A stretch of DNA of 64,000 nt from Allodiplogaster sudhausi (lineage: Eukaryota; Nematoda; Chromadorea; Rhabditida; Diplogasteridae), in contig CALZFC010000136.1 in the NCBI GenBank assembly GCA_945643635.1, positions 473,501-537,500 on the forward strand, given 5' to 3'. Below the pieces are notes generated by a model. The model searched no databases, was not told the DNA's origin, and saw nothing but the letters and a program-made list of their open reading frames with translations. A program made the translations under genes and the position numbers. Of this stretch, positions 22,933 to 32,757 are shown one piece after another; the stretch's first letter is position 1, and every line of letters begins with the position of its first letter.

Positions 22933-25900
22933 AAGGAAGGAAAAGTGGAAGAAGAAGAACTAACAAATAGACTTCCTCCGAATGGTTGCCACCCAAGTGG
23001 ACACGCATTCAGTCTGAGACGGGAGTTCGCTCGCACTCCGCTTCCCACGCAGCACATCAAAACTCCGCGAGAGACACTGAATAGAGAAGGGGTTGGTGGA
23101 GTGAAGGGACGACTTCAGGGGAAGGGCGAGTTGGTGGAGGCAGGGCGACTTCAGGAAAAGGAAGAGAGTTGGTGGAGAGAGAGGGCGAGTTCAGGGGAAG
23201 GGCGAGTTGGTGGAGGCAGGGCGACTTCAGGAAAAGGAAGAGAGTTGGTGGAGAGAGAGGGCGAGTTCAGGGGAAGGGCGAGTTGGTGGAGTCAGGGCGA
23301 CTTCAGGAAAAGGAAGAGAGTTGGTGGAGAGAGGGCGAGTTCAGGGGAAGGGCGCGTTGGTGGAGGCAGGGCGACTTCAGGAAAAGGAAGAGAGTTGGTG
23401 GAGAGAGGGCGAGTTCAGGGGAAGGGCGCGTTGGTGGAGGCAGGGCGACTTCAGGAAAAGGAAGAGAGTTGGTGGAGAGAGGGCGAGTTCAGGGGAAGGG
23501 CGCGTTGGTGGAGGCAGGGCGACTTCAGGAAAAGGAAGAGAGTTGGTGGAGAGAGGGCGAGTTCAGGGGAAGGGCGCGTTGGTGGAGGCAGGGCGACTTC
23601 AGGAAAAGGAAGAGAGTTGGTGGAGAGAGGGCGAGTTCAGGGGAAGGGCGCGTTGATGGAGGCAGGGCGACTTCAGGAAAAGGAAGAGAGTTGGAGTTCA
23701 GGGGAAGGGCGCGTTGGTGGAGGCAGGGCGACTTCAGGAAAAGGAAGAGAGTTGGTGGAGAGAGGGCGAGTTCAGGGGAAGGGCGCGTTGGTGGAGGCAG
23801 GGCGACTTCAGGAAAAGAAAGAGAGTTGGTGGAGAGAGGGCGAGTTCAGGGGAAGGGCGCGTTGGTGGAGGCAGGGCGACTTCAGGAAAAGGAAGAGAGT
23901 TGGTGGAGAGAGGGCGAGTTCAGGGGAAGGGCGCGTTGGTGGAGGCAGGGCGACTTCAGGAAAAGGAAGAGAGTTGGTGGAGAGATTGCGAGTTCAGGGG
24001 AAGGGCGCGTTGGTGGAGGCAGGGCGACTTCAGGAAAAGGAAGAGAGTTGGTGGAGAGAGGGCGAGTTCAGGGGAAGGGCGCGTTGGTGGAGGCAGGGCG
24101 ACTTCAGGAAAAGGAAGAGAGTTGGTGGAGAGAGGGCGAGTTCAGGGGAAGGGCGCGTTGATGGAGGCAGGGCGACTTCAGGAAAAGGAAGAGAGTTGGA
24201 GTTCAGGGGAAGGGCGCGTTGGTGGAGGCAGGGCGACTTCAGGAAAAGGAAGAGAGTTGGTGGAGAGAGGGCGAGTTCAGGGGAAGGGCGCGTTGGTGGA
24301 GGCAGGGCTGTCATGTAAATTCCCCTTTCTCATCCTATCCTTTGCCCTATGCACTATTCTGATATTCCCAAGTGCATTCGTATTATACAATCACGTAATT
24401 AACGTGATCATTTTCCTGACTGGAAGAGTCAGTCTGCTTGGTCGCGCTCCTTGGGAGCGGTTCCTTCCCCCTTCCCTCGTATTATTTCTTTGGTGCCGTC
24501 GGGCAGTTGTTGATAAAAAGCGTCGTTGCGCCAGTTCCCTCGTCCTCTTCACACTCAAACGACAGAGAAGAAGCCAGTGAGCTTCATTACATGGGTCCGA
24601 ACCGGGATGTTGGTAGGAGGAGTCCTTAAAGACTATGGTCGGCACTGTAGCCGGGTATAGTCGCCAACAAGTGAACGGGGTTGCAAGAGCGTTCAAGTGG
24701 AGGCAGTGCAGAGCGCCGATGGAGGCAGTGCCGAGCGCCGACTGAGGCAGTACAGAGCGCCGACTGAGGCAGTGCAGAGCGCCGACGGAGGCAGCACAGA
24801 GCGCCGACTGAGGCAGTACAGAGCGCCGACTGAGGCAGCACAGAGCGCCGATGGAGGCAGCACAGAGCGCCGATGAGAAAGGAACGTGAGCAACCCGGAC
24901 AAAGGTACCAGAGAGAGGCTACCGTGCGATCGGTCAGCAGGGACGCTGACTTGTGGAAGGCGGGGGATGTAGCAGAGAGGCCCATAAGTCCTGTCCTATA
25001 TCACATGGTCGTAGGGAGTGTAGCTCAGTGGTAGAGCAGCCGACTCATGAGTAGGTGGTCCCGGGTTCGAACCCCGGTGCCTCCAGTGATCCTTTGAGCC
25101 TTTCGATGGTACCAGGTCGTTACAAAGAGAAGGAGAAATGGGATGAAATCCTTCCATTCTGCGTGTATACATATAACGCAGCTCCACATTCGACAACGGG
25201 AAAGAGTCCCTTCAGTTTGGTGTACGGTAAAGAGCCGAGACCTCTTGGTGAAAGATTGGAAACGTTGAGAGATGTCCAGGTGGACGTAGACGACTATGCC
25301 AGGGAGCTAATGGTAGGAATGCGGATTGCGAGAATGGAAGCAAAAGAACGAACCACAAAAGAAATTGAGAAAATGAAATGCAATTATGACAGAAAGAACC
25401 GAGTTGAAGAGAAAGACTTTCCAAAGAAAGGAGATAAAGTGTTGGTGAGAGTCCCGGTAGGACGAGGGGATACGATCCCAAAGTTAACAACAGAATGGAG
25501 TGGACCATACCGAGTTATTGATGTGACTGAGAATTCAGCGAGAGTGAAGAAAGAAGGAGACAAGGAGGAACTTGTCATTCCTTTCGATCAGTTGAGGAAG
25601 ATGGCAGAAGAGTGCCAAATTGGAGATTTGAATAAGAAGAGAATCCAGAGAAGGATTAATTTCTTGTCCAGAGAGGACGAGAGAAGTGCGGAGAATGAAG
25701 AATTGCTGCTGGAGTTGATCCGGTGGACAACGAGCGACGACGACGGGCAGAACCACGAGTCGACTACGAAGGGCCGAATCTCAAGCGACTACATCTCAAG
25801 CGTTCTGGTGGCAGAGAGCAGCGGCATCTCAAGCGTGAACGACGGCAGATCATACAAATCGGGCGACGTCCGACAACACTTCAATTTCTATCATCACTCG

Positions 25901-28308
25901 AGGGACGACACGATCAGGAACGACGGTCGAGGGCGCCCGCATTGACAGGAGGTGGATGTCATGTAAATTCCCCTTTCTCATCCTATCCTTTGCCCTATGC
26001 ACTATTCTGATATTCCCAAGTGCATTCGTATTATACAATCACGTAATTAACGTGATCATTTTCCTGACTGGAAGAGTCAGTCTGCTTGGTCGCGCTCCTT
26101 GGGAGCGGTTCCTTCCCCCTTCCCTCGTATTATTTCTTTGGTGCCGTCGGGCAGTTGTTGATAAAAAGCGTCGTTGCGCCAGTTCCCTCGTCCTCTTCAC
26201 ACTCAAACGACAGAGAAGAAGCCAGTGAGCTTCATTACAGGGCGACTTCAGGAAAAGAAAGAGAGTTGGTGGAGAGAGGGCGAGTTCAGGGGAAGGGCGC
26301 GTTGGTGGAGACAGGGCGACTTCAGGAAAAGGAAGAGAGTTGGTTTAGAGAGGGCGAGTTCAGGGGAAGGGCGCGTTGGTGGAGGTAGGGCGACTTCAGG
26401 AAAAGGAAGAGAGTTGGTGGAGAGAGGGCCAGTTCAGGGTAAGGTCGACTTCAGGAAAAGTAAGAGAGTTGGTGGAGAGAGGGCCAGTTCAGGGGAAGGG
26501 CGAGTTGGTGGAGGCAGGGCAACTTCAGGAAATGGAAGAGAGTTGGTGGAGAGAGGGCGAGTTCAGGATAAGGGCGCGTTGGTGGAGGCAGGGCGACTTC
26601 AGGAAAAGGAAGAGAGTTGGTGGAGAGAGGGCGAGTTCAGGGGAAGGGCGCGTTGATGGAAGCAGGGCGACTTCAGGAAAAGGAAGAGAGTTGGAGTTCA
26701 GGGGAAGGGCGCGTTGGTGGAGGCAGATCGACTTCAGGAAAAGGAAGAGAGTTGGTGGAGAGAGGGCGAGTTCAGGGGAAGGGCGCGTTGATGGAAGCAG
26801 GGCGACTTCAGGAAAAGGAAGAGAGTTGGAGTTCAGGGGAAGGGCGCGTTGGTGGAGGCAGGGCGACTTCAGGAAAAGGAAGAGAGTTGGTGGAGAGAGG
26901 GCGAGTTCAGGGGAAGGGCGCGTTGATGGAAGCAGGGCGACTTCAGGAAAAGGAAGAGAGTTGGAGTTCAGGGGAAGGGCGCGTTGGTGGAGGCAGATCG
27001 ACTTCAGGAAAAGGAAGAGAGTTGGTGGAGAGAGGGCGAGTTCAGGGGAAGGGCGCGTTGGTGGAGGCAGGGCGACTTCAGGAAAAGAAAGAGAGTTGGT
27101 GGAGAGAGGGCGAGTTCAGGGGAAGGGCGCGTTGGTGGAGGCAGGGCGACTTCAGGAAAAGGAAGAGAGTTGGTGGAGAGAGGGCCAGTTCAGGGTAAGG
27201 TCGACTTCAGGAAAAGTAAGAGAGTTTGTAGAGAGAGGGCCAGTTCAGGGGAAGGGCGAGTTGGTGGAGGCAGGGCAACTTCAGGAAAGGGAAGAGAGTT
27301 GGTAGAGAGAGGGCGAGTTCAGGGCAAGGGCGCGTTGGTGGAGGCAGGGCAACTTCAAGAAAAGGAAGAGAGTTGGTGGAGAGAAAGGGCGAGTTCAGTG
27401 AAGCTAGAGACTTGCAGGAGAGAGAGGGCGCGTTCAGGAGTAGTGAGAGAGTTGGTGGAGGGTGAGGGTGACTTCAGGGAAAGTTGGTGGAGGCAATGCA
27501 ACTTCAAGAAAAGGAAGAGAGTTGGTGGAGAGAGAGGGCGAGTTCAGGGAAGCAAGAGACTTGGAGGAGAGAGAGGGCGCGTTCAGGAGGAGTGAGAGAG
27601 TTGGTGGAGGGTGAGGGTGACTTCAGGGAAAATGAGGGAATTGGTGGAGAGGGAGGGCGACTTCGTGTGGAAGGTAGAGTCGGTAGAGAGAAAGAGAGAG
27701 GTCGAATGTAGTACGCGTTCGCCCTCTCTCTATTGGCTTACAATTAGCCATAAGAATAAGAAAAAAGTAATATTAAATCTTGAAATATCCTATTAGAAGC
27801 TGTGTGGTAATGCTCTGATTATCCTCTGATATAAAGTGATCCTCCTCGACCTCGGATGACAGAGACTTCCGTGTTGACATTCATTATCAGTGGAACAGAG
27901 TTTGATTCCAGTTGAAGGAGAAGTGAGAGGGGGAGAGCAGTCCAAATCAGAACAACAGAGACGCTGAGACAGAGTCGAAGAAGAAAGACAACGGGAGTGT
28001 TCAGGACATTCTGCAGAGGAGAAGCAAGCCGATGGCCCCCCTGCAATTCAATACTTTATCCTCTCTTTATCACTCTCCCATCTTCTAACCCTCAGATGAT
28101 AACATTTTCTGGAATGAGGATGGACAATTCCCGGCCACTCCGCAGCAAATTCCCTCAAGGCAAGAGTAGCCACGAGGGCAGGCAAGTTTATGGGAACAAC
28201 GACGAACTCGGCCAGAATCCGCTTCAATGAACGGCACGAGGGAGCGTGAGCAGCCTGCAATACTCTAAGATATCTCTCCTCTCTCTCTCTCTTTCTCTCT
28301 CTATCTCT

Positions 28309-28353
<45 letters not shown>

Positions 28354-28469
28354 ACCTTTCTCACTCACTCTTACCAGTCCTAGCGGAAGTGCTTTAAAAG
28401 GTTAAAACCTGGTCGAATCATTTCAGCAGCCTGGACAATAATGAAGAGAAAGAGCAACAAGCGTATCAT
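18062..28469 (-). CDS. large secreted protein of about 19 lustrin-like cysteine-rich modules
   Basis: The start at 28469 gives a signal peptide (MIRLLLFLFIIVQAAEMIRP). Exons then repeat a module C-x(n)-CPxGxxC-x(n)-CC: for example CSHKLACPRGYSC with GICCG, NECQHGSLC with LMCC, CPGGSSC with AFCC, CPVGYSC with FVCC, CPRGFSC with SVCC, CPSGFSC, CPVNGEC and CPSDYEC with SVCC. About 19 CC pairs can be counted. The last exon (DLFACCLRP, then a Ser-rich tail) stops at 18062. Such lustrin/EB-type modules occur in nematode extracellular and cuticle-associated proteins; the exact role is unknown. Exons are short and introns contain (CT)n. One intron (27850-23077) is 4.8 kb and full of repeats. An in-frame TGA at about 21489-21491 inside one module is unexplained. 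Exon ends are only partly resolved. Confidence 0.8.
20240..20340. repeat. TATG/CATA palindromic repeat
   Basis: About 100 bp of alternating GTATGTACATAC-type sequence, self-complementary and able to form a hairpin or cruciform. It lies in an intron of the Cys-rich gene. A shorter relative is at about 15545-15600. Confidence 0.85.
22885..22932. repeat. (GA)n microsatellite in intron
   Basis: Pure GA run in an intron of the Cys-rich gene, (CT)n in sense. Confidence 0.9.
23105..24308. repeat. 74-bp minisatellite, left arm (about 16 copies)
   Basis: Tandem array with period 74 bp (a few units 76 bp or about 24 bp shorter). A typical unit starts at GGCGACTTCAGG and contains GAGAGTTGGTGGAGAG and GGGAAGGGCGCGTTGG. 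The long plus-strand frame here (up to 457 residues) is this repeat: the unit has no stop in any forward frame and 74 is not a multiple of three, so the translation cycles through the three frames. It lies inside an intron of the minus-strand Cys-rich gene. Confidence 0.95.
24309..24591 (+). repeat. left LTR
   Basis: 283 bp, TG...CA ends, containing the short palindrome CACGTAATTAACGTG. Confidence 0.92.
24693..24880. repeat. 22-bp tandem repeat in retrotransposon interior
   Basis: About eight units of the form GGAGGCAGTGCAGAGCGCCG, with variation at the ends, between the left LTR and the tRNA-like sequence. Confidence 0.85.
25013..25085 (+). pseudogene. tRNA-like sequence inside the LTR element
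   Basis: Good A box (TAGCTCAGTGGTAGAG) and perfect B box (GGTTCGAAC). The D and T arms pair, and the acceptor arm GGGAGTG/TGCCTCC is followed by A. The body resembles tRNA-Ala, with G3:U70, but position 4:69 is an A-C mismatch and the anticodon arm pairs poorly around CTCATGA. Read in the usual register the anticodon would be CAT. I judge it a tRNA-derived pseudogene or SINE fragment rather than a working tRNA. Confidence 0.55.
25106..25945 (+). pseudogene. C-terminal remnant of Ty3/gypsy integrase
   Basis: An open frame to TGA at 25943-25945. Its first half matches the integrase end of Ty3/gypsy polyproteins: KWDEILPFCVYTYNAAPHST, TGKSPFSLVYGKEPR, then KGDKVLVRV and TEWSGPYRVIDV. The catalytic core, reverse transcriptase, protease and gag are missing, deleted upstream. 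The tail from about 25600 onward is low in similarity to anything I know. Confidence 0.85.
25957..26239 (+). repeat. right LTR
   Basis: Same 283-bp sequence as the left LTR by eye. Confidence 0.92.
26240..27710. repeat. 74-bp minisatellite, right arm (about 20 copies)
   Basis: Continuation of the left array beyond the retrotransposon. Units are more varied toward the right end (27350-27710), as expected for the older edge of an array. Confidence 0.95.
28277..28352. repeat. (CT)n microsatellite
   Basis: In the first intron of the Cys-rich gene; purine-rich in that gene's sense. Confidence 0.9.
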
Positions 28470-28795
28470 CTTCGTCGACTCTCCACGAGAAACAATCCTT
28501 CTCTCTTCTTCAGTTATGCATCCTCATGATATCACTTGCACTCTTCTTCCCTCTCTCTCACCTTCCATCCTCTCTCTCGTTCTCGCTCTCCCTCCTTCTC
28601 TTTCTCACTCTCTCTCTCTCTCTCTCTCTCCTTGTCACCCTCTTTCCCTCTCTCTCGTCAATCGTCTAGAGTGGGCAAGCAGAACTAACAAACAGTGCCC
28701 GAAGACGTTCAGCCAGCTGAAGCCTCTCTTGTCCTTCTTTGCTTCTTTCTCTCACTTCTGGATCTTCTTCTCATCTCGCACTTCCTTCTATTTCC

Positions 28796-28799
<4 letters not shown>

Positions 28800-28838
<39 letters not shown>

Positions 28839-28890
28839 AAGCGAGAGAGAGATAGAGAAAGAGAAAGAGAGAGAGAGATAGAGAGAAAGG

Positions 28891-28926
<36 letters not shown>
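28800..28926. repeat. (GA)n microsatellite
   Basis: Intergenic, between the divergent Cys-rich gene and the small gene at 29026. Confidence 0.9.
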
Positions 28927-29025
28927 CGAGAGAGGGTTTGCTTGAACCCACTCTCTCGTCTTCTTATCTTTTTATAATTTTATATTTTGTTTTCCCACTT
29001 TATAAATATCTTTTGTTTCAGGAAC

Positions 29026-29289
29026 ATGGCCGTTAAAAAAGCAATCGTTCACTTAGTGAATTTCAGCGATTTTGAATGCAAAGTTACCGCAGAACTGTGC
29101 GAAGAGATTCAAAAAAAAATTATCTCAAATTCACAAAGTGCACAATTGTAAGGAAGCCTTTAATATATGTCATAAACCGTCCATTTCTATATTTCCACAA
29201 GAATTACCCAGCACAAATACTCATCAAAAACAATTTATGAACTAAGTAGGTTTTACAGGGAAACACAAAGGATAGTTCATGATGAGTAG
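29026..29289 (+). CDS. 50-residue protein of unknown function
   Basis: A strong acceptor (ttttgtttcag) stands five bases before ATG 29026. Exon 1 (29026-29147) ends at a good donor (gtaagg) and joins in frame to 29259-29289 after the acceptor ttttacag. The product begins MAVKKAIVHLVNFSDFECKV and ends RIVHDE. No signal peptide and no known domain. The strong splice context argues for a real gene, but there is no homologue to confirm it. Confidence 0.4.
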
Positions 29290-29299
29290 ATATAGATGA

Positions 29300-29432
29300 A
29301 TAGGCAGAAAGAGAGAGAAAGGGAGAGGGAGACGAGAAGAGAGAAAGAGAGAGAAAGGGAGAGGGAGACGAGAAGAGAGAAAGAGGGAGAAAGGGAGAGG
29401 GAGACGAGAAGAGAGAAAGAGAGAGGGAGGGG
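29300..29432. repeat. GA-rich tandem repeat of about 40 bp
   Basis: Three or more near-identical purine units (GAGAAAGGGAGAGGGAGACG) between the 50-aa gene and the astacin. Confidence 0.85.
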
Positions 29433-29450
29433 TTGGGGGGGGCAATTGGC

Positions 29451-31129
29451 ATGGCCTTTCGCTCTATGCGTGGCGATTTCCTCTTTTCCGTAATCTCCTT
29501 ATATCTTCCCATTTCCCTTTCACTTCTTATCTTCTCTGCCCAACTTTCTCATTCAAATGGACAGGAAACCGTTGCCGATGAAATGGACGTTAGTTTTCGT
29601 TTTGCTCTGCTTTCTTAACGAAGACTACCTCGGCAAGCCCGAGAAAATATCTTTGATTAAGAGTTTCCTAAAAGCACTTCTACTTCAAAAATTCTTCGAA
29701 ATACTTATTTTGCTATCTTAGCAAATCAAAAGATATAAGATATCGTTTAATGCTTCTTAGTCAGCTTCTTCCAGCTTTCACGAATCCTCCGGAGGGCAGA
29801 ACACAGCCGATTACTTGATACATTGAACACCCTCGTCAAGGAAGAGTATAAGGATCAGCAGATACAATCGGTTCCCTTCTTATCACCCTCTCTCTCTCAC
29901 AAAGTATGAGAGGAACAAGGAAGAGAGAGAGAATGAGAGAGAGAGGGAGAGAGTGAGAGAGAGCGAGAGAGGGATGTAGATACATAGAGAGAGACAAAGT
30001 ATGACAGATAAATGAATGCGAACGGTTTAGGATCAAGTTCCGTCGGTTCGCTTTCAAAGACGAGAAGTGAGCATCGCTGAACAGAACGAAAAGCTCAAGT
30101 CATTAATCAATTTATTTCCTTATTTATCACAATCATAATTAATAAAATAAAATGAAGAACGAGTTGAAGCATGAAATTGTGAAGGAATCTTCTCTTCGAC
30201 GGAGACATTCTCCTCTCTCGCGAACTACTGGAGAAGCTCGTATCCAGTGCAAGAAAGAGAAAGGAAGAAGGCACTCGCCAGAGGAGGCAGGCATTCTTTG
30301 ACAACTTGTATCCCTCTTCCATCTGGCAGAATGGAGTGCCCTACTCACTGCATCCTTCGCTCAGTCAGTGTCTCTCTCTCTCTCTCTCTCTCTTTCTATC
30401 TCTGTCTCTTTTTCTCTCTGCTCTCTTTCTCTAGCCCGCTCAGCTCGCATTGGCATCGAGCAGGCGATAGACTTCTGGCAGAACGAGTCTTGCGTAGACT
30501 TTTTCCCTCGTACCTCGGAAGATAACTACTTGTCTTTCATTGGGAACGGTGATGGCTGTTGGAGTAGCGTGGGGAGGGATGAGAAGCAGAAGGCCCAGCC
30601 CGTGTCCATCGGCTTCGGTTGCTCGCATGTCAGTTACCACCACCAGTTTTTTTTCTTTTAATGCTATTTTATAATCAATTCATTTTCCCTGAATATAACA
30701 ATCTTTTCCTCTCTCTCAATCTCTCTCTCCCTCTCTCTATCTCTCTCTCCCTTCCCCGTGGACATAGTTCGGAGTGACGTCACACGAGCTGGCGCATGCC
30801 CTCGGTCTGTTCCACGAACAGTCCCGCTATGATCGTGATTCTTATGTCCGTCTGAACCCGCGGGCAGTCGCAAGCAATCTCTTGTTTAACTTTGCTAAGG
30901 TACGTGTTCCTCTGTTGATTTCATCACCATTTGGCATGCAAAGAGTGGGGAAGAGAAGTGAAGGCATGCCCATGCAGGTTGGACAGGACGAGATGACGAC
31001 CTATTCTCTTCCCTATGACATTGGTTCTGTCATGCATTACTCTCCTACAGAGTCAGCATCTTCCTCTTATCCGTCTCCCTCCCTCCTTCTTTACTCTCTA
31101 CTTGATTTGCGCCCCTACATGTCTCTCTC

Positions 31130-31206
<77 letters not shown>

Positions 31207-32386
31207 TTCTCTTCTCTCTCTCTTCTCTCTTCTCTCTGTCTTCTCTCTCTCTTCTCTCTGTCTTCTCTCTCTCTTGTCTCTCTCTCTCTCTCCAACTCAG
31301 ATTCTCCCTGGACAAGAGCGTGCCGACACTTACAGCGTTGGATCCGGGAATGCAGTTCTCTATGGGGAGTCTGCTCGGCCCCTCCTTTATCGACGTCGCC
31401 CTCATCAACACTCACTACAGATGCTGGAGTCAGTCCATCATCATCTCTCTCTCTCTCTCTCACTCACTTTCTCTCTTTCTTCCACTCTTCTCTTTCCCTC
31501 TTTCTCCATCCCTCCCTTGAAGAGAAGTGCGGATCCGTCAATCTGGACTGTGCCCACGGCGGCTACGTTGATTCCCGCAACTGCTCCCGATGCAAGTCAG
31601 GGGACATTTCAGATCATCTGACATCTGAGATGTGTACGAAGGATTGATTGTGCTTGAGATGCCCTCCGGGCTTCTCCGGAATCCTCTGCACGGAGATTGC
31701 TCCGTCCTTCTCTTCCGGTTGTGGTGGAACTGTCGAAGTTGGAGAGGACATCCGAAGATTCAGTATTGTTATTCGGCAGGACAGTCGCGCAGTTCGGAAG
31801 AAGGAGTGCGTCTATCACTTTCAGGTCAATCTTACATGCAAACTAGGGGCTGAAAGTAGCAGACAAACTCCAATTAGAAGAGATGTTGAGGCTCCGCCAG
31901 GCCGGCAGATCCTGGTAAACATCCTGAATGTGAGTGCGCGATGTGTGGAGGGCTGTCACATCGACATGGCCGAGCTGAAGATGAGCAAGGACTACCGCCC
32001 AGTCGGATACAGGCATACACACTCTTCTTCTCCATCAAATCAAGCATTTATCAAAGATTCCTTGCTCAGAGTTTGTTGCTCTGAATCACATGGAAGTCGC
32101 TTTGTTTCGACAACCAGTCTCGTTCCTGTCATTTTCACTTCATCCCATGAAACCTTCTCCATGCAGTTTGAATACACAATCGGTCAGCAATGAAGAGATC
32201 CTCTTTCGTATTCTCAACAATTTAGTTATTTTAGTTGCTAGAAAGAAGAATAGGAATGCACTGAGAGCAGAGGAGGTGACTGCGGCAGAAGAAATAGAAG
32301 AGGAAGACAGAACCCTGACAGCCGAGCACAGCAAAGACCCGCAACCGCTTTCAATCACCAGACTTGCCACTGTTGATGTTTTATAG
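29451..32386 (+). CDS. NAS-type astacin metalloprotease with EGF-like and CUB domains
   Basis: Secreted zinc protease; in nematodes such NAS enzymes act in moulting, cuticle processing and hatching (known). A hydrophobic signal sequence follows ATG 29451/29466. The prodomain contains LFDGDILL, the FxGD inhibitory motif, and a furin-type site RQRR. The catalytic domain starts at FFDNLYPSSIWQNGVPYSL and has the zinc motif HELAHALGLFHEQSRYDR and the Met-turn SVMHYSP, closing at NTHYRCW. It is followed by an EGF-like segment (CGSVNLDCAHGGYVD, KCPPGFSGILC), a CUB domain (CGGTVEVGEDIRRFSI, ECVYHF, FSMQFEYTI) and a charged tail ending at TAG 32384-32386. Introns hold long (CT)n. The first two prodomain exons are not fully resolved. 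Confidence 0.9.
31120..31292. repeat. (CT)n microsatellite in intron
   Basis: Long CT run, sense-strand pyrimidine, ending just before an astacin acceptor. Confidence 0.9.
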
Positions 32387-32757
32387 CGTGCAGATACGCA
32401 GATACTGTACCTGGTCAGATTTCTGACCCAATCTTGTTCTTTTTGTAACTCTGTCGATCGTTCGTATATTAGTTGTTGTACTAGGAATTGTTTTATCCTT
32501 AACAGTTGTGTTTTGTTGGTATATTCGGGGCGTTAATGGTTGATATTGTTCGTTGCTGTGCTAGGATACAACATGTTTGATACCATTAATGAAAGTGGTG
32601 CCGCTGTTCCTTATTCTTGTACCAAGCTCGTGTCTTCTCGTGCCGAGGTTACACTCTCCGAGTACAAATCGTTCTATCTTTCCTTAATCTTAATTTGCTG
32701 TTGTCGTTTAGGCAGATATTCTTATCCGATTGGACTACTGGCCTTGTACTTCACAGT

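Larger units (their letters stand above)
24309..26239 (+). mobile_element. internally deleted Ty3/gypsy-type LTR retrotransposon
   Basis: Two 283-bp direct repeats starting TGTCATG and ending TTACA (24309-24591 and 25957-26239), apparently identical, flank a 1.37-kb interior. The 4 bases GGGC stand on both outer sides (24305-24308 and 26240-26243) and occur once in the undisturbed minisatellite unit, so they are the target-site duplication. A candidate primer-binding site (TGGGTCCGAACC) begins directly after the left LTR and a purine tract (ACAGGAGGTGGA) precedes the right one. Only the C-terminal part of integrase remains. Identical LTRs imply recent insertion; mobility would need another copy's enzymes. 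Confidence 0.92.

Noticed and set aside
22945..24318. Plus-strand frame of 457 residues
   Set aside because: It is the 74-bp minisatellite read through its three stop-free frames; antisense within an intron.
23105..27710. CRISPR-like array
   Set aside because: Units are contiguous 74-bp repeats without unique spacers, in a eukaryotic intron.
28441..28881. Plus-strand frame MKRKSNKR
   Set aside because: Antisense of the signal-peptide exon of the Cys-rich gene followed by CT repeat.
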